Shown here: positions 51,615-60,245 of the stretch, one piece after another | Numbering within the stretch: the first letter of the stretch is position 1 | Layout: each line of letters starts with the position of its first letter | Translations under genes and position numbers: made by a program | From: Paenibacillus sp. Soil766 | GTDB lineage: Bacteria; Bacillota; Bacilli; Paenibacillales; NBRC-103111 | Reading direction: 5' to 3' | NCBI RefSeq assembly: GCF_001428105.1 | Contig: NZ_LMSJ01000054.1 | Location: 62,001-126,000 of the forward strand | DNA length: 64,000 nucleotides | Notes under the pieces: generated by a model | Database searches by the model: none | What the model saw: only the letters and a program-made list of their open reading frames with translations | What the model was told of the DNA's origin: nothing

Positions 51615-53567
51615 TTATTTAATTGTTGCAAGTACATATTTTATGGGAAGATTAATAGTCCATCCTTCTGGATAAATTTTAATAAGAACTTTATCTGATT
51701 TCTTATCATCTTTATTTTCATTATATGCCATTTGGATATTATTTTTTAACACTCCACGCTCATTCCAGCTCATAACAGGCTTGTTTAATTCAATTAGATG
51801 TGAGGTATTAAAAACAGAGAATAACAATAAACACGCAAAACAACTAATCACAAACCCTTTTTTGAAATGATTACCAATTTCATCTAATACTAGGGTTAGA
51901 AGAACAACTACTAGTATATTAATACCATAAAAATATCTATCAGGGAATGTACTCTGATAACCATTAAATATACTCGTAAAACCAATACGCGGTATTACCA
52001 GACCTATCCAATATATAAATGTCGATAAAAAAATTAATAATATAGATAATAAATGTCTCTTGTTTGAATAAGAAATTATTACTGCACCTATGAGTAAAAT
52101 AATATAGATCAGAAAAATAATTAACACTTTGAAATCTGTAAATTTGGTCCAAGCCACTGACGCTAATGGATATATAAATATTCTTCCAATTGAGAACTCA
52201 ATCAAATGGCTCAAATTTGTAGAAAGACCTTCTGAACCTCCTTTTGAATGTAGGAAAGAAGGAACCATTATAACAAATAATAAACAAGTAACTATAGGAA
52301 GCATTAAATCTAATAATGTCTTTTTAAGATTAATTTTCTTTTTATTCAAAAATATATTCAAAATAATATAAGTACCTACAATTACAAAAGAGACGGGCAA
52401 AGTTAAGCAAGAAATAATATTAAATATATCAATCAATATTTTTATATACCGATTCTTTATATGAAATCTTGCAATAAGTAAGAATACAGTAGCTACTGGA
52501 AATAGAAATCCCAGATTTAATATTCTTCCTAAAACTTCATTTCCATCCCCTCCCAAGGGCACAAATATAACAAAGAAATATGTGATAACAGCGGATTTAA
52601 TTGAAATTTTCTTCATAATATAGAAACCAGTCAAAGCTACAAATGTAATAAATGTCAATGATATAATACCATAAATTATTGGTAGATAACTCAAATCTAA
52701 GCCGAAAACTAATTTAGAAATAACTAAACCTATTTTCATAAGTATTATTAATCCCATGACAGGAAAATCATCTCTCGCATTTAAACCAACTTCAATAAAA
52801 TCTTTTTCAAGTAAATAACTTGTCCAAACTCCTTCTTCCGCATAAAGAATTGGATTCAAGAAAGGATCAGAATTGCGAAGAAATAGAAATAAAAAACCTA
52901 CAATAAATAATAAAATAAAAAATAGTATCTCTTTTGAATTTGCCTTAATGATTTTATAATATTTCTCCAAAATATTGTTACGGAATAAAATACAAATTAA
53001 TGATAAAAACAAAACAAAATTCAATAAAACCTTTAACCAATTTGTTGATCCAAATACTAATTTGTAATTAATACTTCCATTAATATCCTTACTGTTTATA
53101 GTAAGCTTATCACCATGATTCAGAAGCTTCATGTTTTTCCATATTGTCACAGCATTTCCAGGTTTCCCATCAACACTTGAAATTTTAATTATTAAATCTT
53201 TAGATTTTGATTTAGTCAGAGTGTCTAAAAATAAAATATTTTCAAAAGAATTATCTACTAATTCACTAGTATTAATAACCTTTCTTTCAATTATTCTATT
53301 TTCAACAATAAATTCAATGTTTAATTCTGATGTATTAACCCTCTCAAATGTTGCGAAATTTATTTGTATTCCTTTCAAGTTATTTCGAGGCAAATTAATA
53401 GTTTGCTCAATCACAGTTCCACTTACTATTTCACCAATATGCTCTGTTGGTACTGTACTATTATCTATAATTTTACTTTGATTAAAATTAAAATAGAAAA
53501 AAATACTAAACAAAAAAATCAAAGTAAACGCAGCAATTCGATAGTGAATTTTTTTATCTTTCTCCAC
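51615..53567 (-). CDS. polytopic membrane protein of unknown function
   Basis: 650 aa. One N-terminal span, a beta-rich extracytoplasmic domain (about 30-170), then about twelve membrane helices. AEEGVWTSYLLEKDF after the second or third helix could be an acidic loop as in GT-C enzymes, but I cannot assign the family. GTG start at 53567 with GGAG. Location between rfbA and the WsaF-like gene suggests a role in glycan modification. AT-rich. Confidence 0.75.
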   Translation of the reverse strand: MEKDKKIHYRIAAFTLIFLFSIFFYFNFNQSKIIDNSTVPTEHIGEIVSGTVIEQTINLPRNNLKGIQINFATFERVNTSELNIEFIVENRIIERKVINTSELVDNSFENILFLDTLTKSKSKDLIIKISSVDGKPGNAVTIWKNMKLLNHGDKLTINSKDINGSINYKLVFGSTNWLKVLLNFVLFLSLICILFRNNILEKYYKIIKANSKEILFFILLFIVGFLFLFLRNSDPFLNPILYAEEGVWTSYLLEKDFIEVGLNARDDFPVMGLIILMKIGLVISKLVFGLDLSYLPIIYGIISLTFITFVALTGFYIMKKISIKSAVITYFFVIFVPLGGDGNEVLGRILNLGFLFPVATVFLLIARFHIKNRYIKILIDIFNIISCLTLPVSFVIVGTYIILNIFLNKKKINLKKTLLDLMLPIVTCLLFVIMVPSFLHSKGGSEGLSTNLSHLIEFSIGRIFIYPLASVAWTKFTDFKVLIIFLIYIILLIGAVIISYSNKRHLLSILLIFLSTFIYWIGLVIPRIGFTSIFNGYQSTFPDRYFYGINILVVVLLTLVLDEIGNHFKKGFVISCFACLLLFSVFNTSHLIELNKPVMSWNERGVLKNNIQMAYNENKDDKKSDKVLIKIYPEGWTINLPIKYVLATIK

Positions 53568-53614
53568 TTTAGACTCCTTTAATATATTTTCTTCAATTAT
53601 AACTTCAACTTACA

Positions 53615-54889
53615 CTATTCGGGATTATTTGGATTCAATTTCTTTATAATCTCAGGAATAAATGGAAATAAATCAGACTTATCCATGTATGACTCGTTAT
53701 ATGTTTTGTTTAATCCTATTTCATTATTTCCCGAAAATTCATTACATAACTTTATTAACAATGCAGATATTTTATCAGGAGTAGGGGTCTCTACTGATGA
53801 GATGTTTGAATGGAATTTTGACAGATCTTTATTTTCATAAGAATTTGTTATCACTAGCAAACCAAAATGGGCCATTTCAAGAGGAGGATAACTTGGATGA
53901 GGTGATATCATTAAAGATACTCCAACAGCAGACTCTGCTAATGCTTGAGCATATCCATCTAGTGTCATTTTTCCAAAAGAACGAATATTAAGCCCATTTC
54001 CAATTAGTATATCAGGATGTGATTCACCTATAGATATGATTTCCCAGGAAGAAGAATCATCATAATTCCAAGCCCATATTCTTAAGGCTTCTATTATTAA
54101 TGTAAAACCATTACGCAATACTGAAGGTCTACCATAGAACAAAATTCTTTTTTTCTTTTCTGTTAAGTTCAATGTCTCTAGTTTTTCTTGAAGAACTTCA
54201 TTCAATTGGGGTTCAAATGTATAATAATCTTTAAAAATAAAACCTTTATTTAATACATAGTCTTTTAACAAACTCGTATTAAAAACCGCAATCTGTGGTC
54301 CCTCATAATTATAAGTGCTCTCAGCCAGAATGGATTGGCTTGACCACGGGTAAAAACAAGGCTCATAATCCTGTATAAAATATACAAGTTTATTTCTCTG
54401 TTGGCTATACTCTATTTCCTGCCATTGTACAATTCTTTGTGCATTATATGCAGTCCACCAAGCAGTCGCAATGAAGATATCCGTTTTACGAACTGGAATC
54501 GTTTTCTGATAACGATCATTAAATGCCACTAACTGAAAGGGTTCAGTAGAATCTTGATCCGCGGTGACAAGGTTGTATCCTACGAATGCAACTGTATCCT
54601 CTTCATTCGGACTTGCATCCGTCATAATGATCCTTTTATCGCAGCCCTCAGGGACTAATTGTTCAAAAAACTTAATGGCAGTCGATATACCACCAAAAAC
54701 ATGCTCTTTGTTTATTGATGGAACCAATAAATTATATCGAATATTTTCATTATCGGATCTTCTTGGTTGAAATGGTGTTATCTCTCCTATATGTGTTGAG
54801 ATAAAGTTGCTCTTGGCTTGATGATATACTTTTGTTGCAAGTTTATTTTTTTTAGCTAATCTTTTTAACCTATCCAACCAAGTGCTCAT
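53615..54889 (-). CDS. WsaF-like rhamnosyltransferase (GT4)
   Basis: 424 aa soluble GT-B enzyme. NLLVPSINKEHVFGGISTAI, YFIQDYEPCFYPWSSQSILA, FYGRPSVLRNGF, and the E-containing HPSYPPLEMAHFGLLVITN near the C-terminus fit the family of WsaF, the dTDP-rhamnose-dependent beta-1,3-rhamnosyltransferase of the Geobacillus S-layer glycan. AGGGAGAG precedes the start. dTDP-rhamnose would come from the neighbouring rfb genes. Confidence 0.87.
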   Translation of the reverse strand: MSTWLDRLKRLAKKNKLATKVYHQAKSNFISTHIGEITPFQPRRSDNENIRYNLLVPSINKEHVFGGISTAIKFFEQLVPEGCDKRIIMTDASPNEEDTVAFVGYNLVTADQDSTEPFQLVAFNDRYQKTIPVRKTDIFIATAWWTAYNAQRIVQWQEIEYSQQRNKLVYFIQDYEPCFYPWSSQSILAESTYNYEGPQIAVFNTSLLKDYVLNKGFIFKDYYTFEPQLNEVLQEKLETLNLTEKKKRILFYGRPSVLRNGFTLIIEALRIWAWNYDDSSSWEIISIGESHPDILIGNGLNIRSFGKMTLDGYAQALAESAVGVSLMISPHPSYPPLEMAHFGLLVITNSYENKDLSKFHSNISSVETPTPDKISALLIKLCNEFSGNNEIGLNKTYNESYMDKSDLFPFIPEIIKKLNPNNPE

Positions 54890-54901
54890 TTGGTTCTCTC
54901 C

Positions 54902-57900
54902 CTATTTAGTTGTGGGTATTAAATGTTGCAATGACAAGTTACTATTAAAAAAAGGATCCCCCTCTTTCAAATATGGGCCATAGTGAAGTGCAGACATTTT
55001 AAAATCCTGTTCAGGGACATAAGGCGTTCTTGTTTTGGATTCGTAATGATATAGGATTACTTTAGGATCGTAAATATTAAATAATCCAGCTTTTGAAGCT
55101 CGGATCGATATCTCTACATCACTTCCGCAAATAATAAAATCCTCATCAAAATCCCCAATTTTATCAATTGTTTTTCTTGCTATAGCTAAACAGGCGCCTG
55201 TCGAGGCACTCACATTTCTGACGACCGCCGGAGATATGAACGGAGAACCATAATGAATTGGCTGCTGGCCTTTAAAAATATGATCTGCCCAGCCACCCAT
55301 ACCGATAACTACACCAGCATGCTGAATTGTCTTATCTTCAAAAAGTAGTAATGCACCAACAGTGCCCACACCATTCTGTAGAGTTTTCTCTGCGAGCCTA
55401 GAGAGCCAATCATCAGTTAAAATAACCGTATCGTTGTTCAGAAATACAAATACTTCTCCAGATGAAACATTTATACCATGATTGTTTAATTTGGACCAAT
55501 TAAACTCATATTTTGCTTCAATAACTTTCACAAAGTTATGTTTTTTTTGTATATCCGAAAACCAATCCATTGTCACTTTAAGGTCGGAGTTATTATCCAA
55601 AATAATAATTTCATAATCCGAATATTTTGTAACGTTTATAATGCTCTGAATGCATGGTTCCAATAGGTCGATTTTATCTTTTGTAGGTATAATAATACTC
55701 ACTTTAGGTTTAGGTTCTGGCAAACGAAAGCGCGAATCATATACATATAGGTGCTCTGTTTCTTCTGCCCACGCGTTGCCTTCACCATATACGCGTGCAA
55801 GGTGTTCCTTTACAGCTTTTAAGCCAGAATTCTGGGCATACGGTTTGGAATCAGGATTCATTGCCGTGGATGTTTCCAGTTCCCTCCATGAATATAGAAT
55901 TTCAGGAACATGATGAATGCTACAACCTACAGTCTCAGTCATTCTTAGTATTAAGTCATAATCTTGAGCCCCATCAAACCCCGTTTTGTATCCTCCAACT
56001 TGATCAAATAAACTTTTCTTAAACATTATTAAGTGTCCCATATACATTTGGCATCTTAACAAATCAGGTGACCAATCGGGTTTATAAAAAGGATTTTTCC
56101 TCTCACCATTTACATCTATTTTATCTTCATCCGAGTAAAGTAAATCATACGCTTTTGTTTGCAATGCTTTAACCATTTCAAATAGTGCATGTGGACGGAT
56201 TTCATCATCATTATCTAGAAGACAACAGTACTCTCCTTTACTCAAAGTTGCCGCTTGATTCGTTGCACCAGCAATACCTTGATTGTCTTTTAAGAAAGAA
56301 ATTTGAATTCGTGGATCGCTAACTTTCTTTAGGTAATCTTTTGTTTCTTGGTTGGTTGAACAATCATCAACAATTATTAACTGCCAATTAGGATAGATCT
56401 GATCTTGTACTGATTCAATTGCTAAAGCAAGCCATTTAGGATGAACATTATATACTGGCATGAGTACGGAAACTAATGGTTTGTATTTCCATTCGTTTAT
56501 TTCATATTGCATTGTTTCTCGGTCAAATTGATCCAATATTTGATAATTATAAGGTGGTTGAAGTTCCTGATGTAAGCTGACACTTTTTACTTTTTCAGCT
56601 AAACCCTTGATTCCTCTTCTGCGAAACTCAAAAACACCACGACTTATATAAGTCGGATTATTTTTAACTAGCTTTAAAATTTTATATATTTTTTTTAGAG
56701 GTCTTTTTATACTTTTTGGTAATATTCTTTTAATTCTATTTTTAATTCTTAACGATTCAGCCATCACTTGTATTTCAGTAATATGTTTATCTTTTTGCTC
56801 TATAATCTCGCCGAATTCTTCCAAATTTCTAGCAAAATTTATTTTTTGTTCTTCAAGTGATTGTTCTAAATTTCTTGCAAAATTTATTTTTTGTTCTTCA
56901 AGTGATTGTTCCAAATTTCTCGCAAAATTTATTTTATGTTCTTCAAGTGATTGTTCTAGATTTCTTTGAATTTCTAGTGATTTTGCCATCTCGTCTTCTG
57001 TTTTTTGTAAATTTGAAACTTTAGATTCAATACTGGATAGTTTCAACCTCAAATCTTGCAATTCATTTCTGAGCAAATCATTTCGAAGTTCATTCTCTTC
57101 AAGTTCTCTCTTTGATATTTCATATTGATTCTGAAGTAATTGTTCTGAATTGCGTTCTATAGTTCTCATTGCATTTAAGACGTTTTGAATTTGCCAATTA
57201 TAACTCTCATCACGGTCTTTATCACTAATATTTTGATGAAGAATTCTCAATTTCTGATAAAGAGAATTAATTTCATCTAAAGCATGTGGATTAACATTTT
57301 GTTGTTGTCTGTTATTAATCCATTCAGATATTATTTCCAATTTTACTGAATCTTTTATAGACACAATAAATTGACGATAATGTGGATTCACATAATCGTT
57401 TTCATATATTTTTTGATTATAGACGTTATCAATTAATGTGCAATATGGACGCAAAGCAAATTTCCCAGCAACAAGAAAATGAGTTGACATCATCATTTCC
57501 CAGATTTTTAAAGATCCGTGTCCAAAATGAATAAAAGGAATTTCTCTTTTTTCAAGAAATTGCAATGTTTCATTTAGCTCTGGAAGCCCCAGTTCTTCAT
57601 GTTCTTTTAACCATCTATAATCTTCCCCATAGAGAACATGATAGAAAGTATTCGCGTTTTTTTCAGATAGCGAGACTCCTGGGGTATTGAAAGGAGCTGA
57701 AATTAAGAAACCATGTTTACCTACTCTGCTCAATTCCAGTAAAAAGGCTTGTTTACGCTCATTATTAATATGCTCAAAAACATCAAGTGCAATAACCCAA
57801 TCGTATTCATTATCGGAAAAAGGCATTTCTGTTGCATCGCCTTGAATATAGGAAGGGTCATTTTTTAAATGATCAGGAACTTGAATATCCAAATAAGTTA

Positions 57901-58060
57901 TTTGGCCATCTAGAAGGAATAATTCTAAATTTTTATGCTCATTTGCCCCAACTTCTAATATTTTCACCTTATTAATCCCAGAGGTATTTTTCCATGAACT
58001 GATAACCTCTGCTGCATGTTTATATCTTTGGTAGTGATCGAAGGGAAATGAATCTGTCAT
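54902..58060 (-). CDS. WsaE-like methyltransferase with two GT2 domains
   Basis: 1052 aa multidomain enzyme. SAM-dependent methyltransferase (about 1-200: KILEVGANEHKNLELF, DWVIALDVFEHI); coiled coil (about 255-440) with a tandem 15-residue repeat NLEQSLEEQKINFAR; GT2 domain one (from about 527: SVLMPVYN, LLDNDDEI); GT2 domain two (from about 785: SIIIPTKDK, FLNNDTVI, HAGVVIGMGG). Order matches WsaE, which methylates and extends the rhamnan chain. The ATG at 58060 overlaps the Wzt stop (ATGA), with GGAG 9 nt upstream. Confidence 0.9.
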   Translation of the reverse strand: MTDSFPFDHYQRYKHAAEVISSWKNTSGINKVKILEVGANEHKNLELFLLDGQITYLDIQVPDHLKNDPSYIQGDATEMPFSDNEYDWVIALDVFEHINNERKQAFLLELSRVGKHGFLISAPFNTPGVSLSEKNANTFYHVLYGEDYRWLKEHEELGLPELNETLQFLEKREIPFIHFGHGSLKIWEMMMSTHFLVAGKFALRPYCTLIDNVYNQKIYENDYVNPHYRQFIVSIKDSVKLEIISEWINNRQQQNVNPHALDEINSLYQKLRILHQNISDKDRDESYNWQIQNVLNAMRTIERNSEQLLQNQYEISKRELEENELRNDLLRNELQDLRLKLSSIESKVSNLQKTEDEMAKSLEIQRNLEQSLEEHKINFARNLEQSLEEQKINFARNLEQSLEEQKINFARNLEEFGEIIEQKDKHITEIQVMAESLRIKNRIKRILPKSIKRPLKKIYKILKLVKNNPTYISRGVFEFRRRGIKGLAEKVKSVSLHQELQPPYNYQILDQFDRETMQYEINEWKYKPLVSVLMPVYNVHPKWLALAIESVQDQIYPNWQLIIVDDCSTNQETKDYLKKVSDPRIQISFLKDNQGIAGATNQAATLSKGEYCCLLDNDDEIRPHALFEMVKALQTKAYDLLYSDEDKIDVNGERKNPFYKPDWSPDLLRCQMYMGHLIMFKKSLFDQVGGYKTGFDGAQDYDLILRMTETVGCSIHHVPEILYSWRELETSTAMNPDSKPYAQNSGLKAVKEHLARVYGEGNAWAEETEHLYVYDSRFRLPEPKPKVSIIIPTKDKIDLLEPCIQSIINVTKYSDYEIIILDNNSDLKVTMDWFSDIQKKHNFVKVIEAKYEFNWSKLNNHGINVSSGEVFVFLNNDTVILTDDWLSRLAEKTLQNGVGTVGALLLFEDKTIQHAGVVIGMGGWADHIFKGQQPIHYGSPFISPAVVRNVSASTGACLAIARKTIDKIGDFDEDFIICGSDVEISIRASKAGLFNIYDPKVILYHYESKTRTPYVPEQDFKMSALHYGPYLKEGDPFFNSNLSLQHLIPTTK
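56823..56967. repeat. three 45-bp tandem repeats in coiled-coil coding region
   Basis: Units begin at about 56832, 56877 and 56922 with exactly 45-bp period and only a few substitutions; each encodes 15 residues of coiled coil. In-frame, so copy-number change would alter rod length without a frameshift. Confidence 0.9.
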
Positions 58061-59271
58061 TTTACTACTCTCCATTCATGCTCAATATAAGCCAATCCCT
58101 CAGTAAAATATTCACTCTTTATAGTGAATTGCTCAATACTTGTCTTATAATCAATCATAACCAAGCCCTTTTCTGAGAATAATCCCACATCGATAAAATA
58201 AGTACCGCTAAGTAATGGTATACGAGGAATACGGTATTGTATAGAGTGCCTCCCTTTTCCAAATGGAATTTCCACTTTGTCTAAATAAGTATTAGGTCCA
58301 AATATATATTTGCGATCCCGATCGTATATAGCAACACCAACTAGAAGATTTGGCACTGCTTCATCATAAACATCGTATAATATATCTACTTGCAAAGTAT
58401 CGAATGTTTTTAACTCCAAACTGCCAAATGAAACGTTTACTATTCTCCCAACCTCATTTGAATCAACAGGTATAGAAAACGACTCTGATATGTCAGTGAA
58501 CAGGTCTATATCCTTTGAATCTTCAGAACTTTTTGTATCCAAATAAAGAGAATCTTCATATATGTTCACGATGTCGTTAGCAGATCCATCATCACGTAAG
58601 AAGCCTTTATCAATCCATATAGCTCGTGTACAAAAACGTTTGATCTGCTCAATCGCGTGTGACACAAATAAAATAGTTGTTCCATTTTCACGAATATGTT
58701 TCATTTTCTCTATACACTTCAATTGAAACTTAGTATCACCGACACTCAATGCCTCATCAACGATTAAAATATCAGGCTCTACGTTAATGGCAACTGCAAA
58801 TGCCAAGCGAGCAAACATACCACTCGAATATGTTTTCACAGGCTGATAAATGAAATCTCCAATCTCCGCAAATGACAAAATGCTTTCTAATTTTTGATCA
58901 ATTTCAATTCTTTCATATCCCATAATCGTTCCATTTAAATAAATATTCTCAATTCCTGTATACTCAGGATTAAATCCAGCACCTAGCTCAAGTATTGCAG
59001 ATACCTTACCATTAATTTTTATTTCGCCTGAGGTAGGAGTCACTACACCTGCTATTAGTTTTAGAAAAGTTGATTTGCCAGATCCATTTACACCAACGAT
59101 TCCTACACTTTCACCTCTTTTTATTGAGATAGATATATTATTCAGAGCCTTAAAATCCTTGTGATGCTTTTGACGAATAGGACTTAATGCCTCTTTTAAT
59201 CGATCTATTTGTTTTTCATAAATTTTATATGACTTTGTCACATTGACTAATTGAATTATATTCTTTTCCAT
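58057..59271 (-). CDS. polysaccharide ABC exporter ATPase (Wzt-like)
   Basis: 404 aa. ATPase domain 1-235 with Walker A GVNGSGKST, signature SSGMFARLAFA, Walker B DILIVDEAL and switch VSHAIEQI; then a C-terminal Wzt-type beta-sandwich (about 270-404: SFGSLELKTFDTLQVDI, RHSIQYRIPRIPL) that recognises the glycan end modification. The ATG at 59271 has GAGGTG upstream; an upstream ATG at 59298 is less likely. Partner of the permease 10 nt upstream. A methyl cap from the WsaE-like protein could be the export signal. Confidence 0.93.
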   Translation of the reverse strand: MEKNIIQLVNVTKSYKIYEKQIDRLKEALSPIRQKHHKDFKALNNISISIKRGESVGIVGVNGSGKSTFLKLIAGVVTPTSGEIKINGKVSAILELGAGFNPEYTGIENIYLNGTIMGYERIEIDQKLESILSFAEIGDFIYQPVKTYSSGMFARLAFAVAINVEPDILIVDEALSVGDTKFQLKCIEKMKHIRENGTTILFVSHAIEQIKRFCTRAIWIDKGFLRDDGSANDIVNIYEDSLYLDTKSSEDSKDIDLFTDISESFSIPVDSNEVGRIVNVSFGSLELKTFDTLQVDILYDVYDEAVPNLLVGVAIYDRDRKYIFGPNTYLDKVEIPFGKGRHSIQYRIPRIPLLSGTYFIDVGLFSEKGLVMIDYKTSIEQFTIKSEYFTEGLAYIEHEWRVVK

Positions 59272-59281
59272 AAGCACCTCT

Positions 59282-60076
59282 TCATAATACGTCCGCAAAA
59301 TGTGACTTTAATTTCTTAAATAGCACCCAACCACTACTAATCAAAACAACGGTAATCAACCAAAAATAAATTGTTAGATTTGGATGATCCAGTATTCGTT
59401 CATTTGTGAATAAAGCAGCACGATATCCCTCAACAATATAATATATTGGATTTAATTTAATAAGAAAATGGTAACTCTCTGGTACTGTTTTTAACATCCA
59501 AAAAATCGGTGTTACCCAAAATCCAAATTGGGTAACAATAGCAATAAGTTGTCCTGTATCTTTGAAAAACACATTGATAGAGGAAGTCAGTAAATTAACC
59601 CCTGCCAATAACACGATAGAACAAACCATATAGTAAAGTATAAGAAGATTATGCAAGCGAAATCCATACCCGTACACAAAATAGATAATGAATAAAATAG
59701 CAATGAAAAACAAATGAATCTTTAAAGCAGTTATAATTCTAACGATTGGTAACAACTCTGTTTTAAATACCACTTTTTTGACCAGAAATGTGTTATCAGT
59801 AATCGCGGAAACGCCATTAGATAGAACATCAGAAATAAACAGCCACGGAACCATACCAGCAACTAACCATAATATAAAAGGAACATTCCCTACTGGTACA
59901 GATTTAAAACCGACCTGAAAAACAAACCATAGTATAGATATGATTATTACGGGATGTATGAATGCCCAGATGACACCAAAAAAAGATCCATAATATTTCA
60001 TTTGAAGTTCTCTTTTGGACAATTCATTTGACATTTTAATTGATCGTTTCACATTTTCAAGACTTAGATTAAGCAT
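59282..60076 (-). CDS. polysaccharide ABC exporter permease (Wzm/TagG-like)
   Basis: 264 aa ABC-2 permease with six membrane spans; LQMKYYGSFFGVIWAFIHPV and NPIYYIVEGYRAALF are typical of Wzm/TagG. AGAGGGGTAAAATA precedes the ATG. Exports the undecaprenyl-linked glycan with Wzt. First gene of the leftward run; divergent from the ligase. Confidence 0.94.
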   Translation of the reverse strand: MLNLSLENVKRSIKMSNELSKRELQMKYYGSFFGVIWAFIHPVIIISILWFVFQVGFKSVPVGNVPFILWLVAGMVPWLFISDVLSNGVSAITDNTFLVKKVVFKTELLPIVRIITALKIHLFFIAILFIIYFVYGYGFRLHNLLILYYMVCSIVLLAGVNLLTSSINVFFKDTGQLIAIVTQFGFWVTPIFWMLKTVPESYHFLIKLNPIYYIVEGYRAALFTNERILDHPNLTIYFWLITVVLISSGWVLFKKLKSHFADVL

Positions 60077-60180
60077 TATTTTACCCCTCTGCCTTTTGTT
60101 TCAATTTACTAATGATCACTATAGGGAATTCATTTTTGCAAGATGCTAACTATTACGAACTAGATTTCAAGATCTTCTAT

Positions 60181-60209
60181 TTGGAAACCCTCTTCCAGTA
60201 TGCTAAAAT
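60181..60209 (+). promoter_or_regulatory. sigma-A promoter of O-antigen-ligase-like gene
   Basis: TTGGAA, exactly 17 nt, TAAAAT, with an extended TGC before the -10. 36 nt to the start codon, with AAGGAG as ribosome site. Confidence 0.75.
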
Positions 60210-60245
60210 AAAGTCGAACTTTAGCAAAAAAGGAGACTGTCTTTC

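Noticed and set aside
56823-56967. Regular 45-bp repeats that might suggest a CRISPR array
   Set aside because: No spacers; units are contiguous, in frame and encode a coiled coil.
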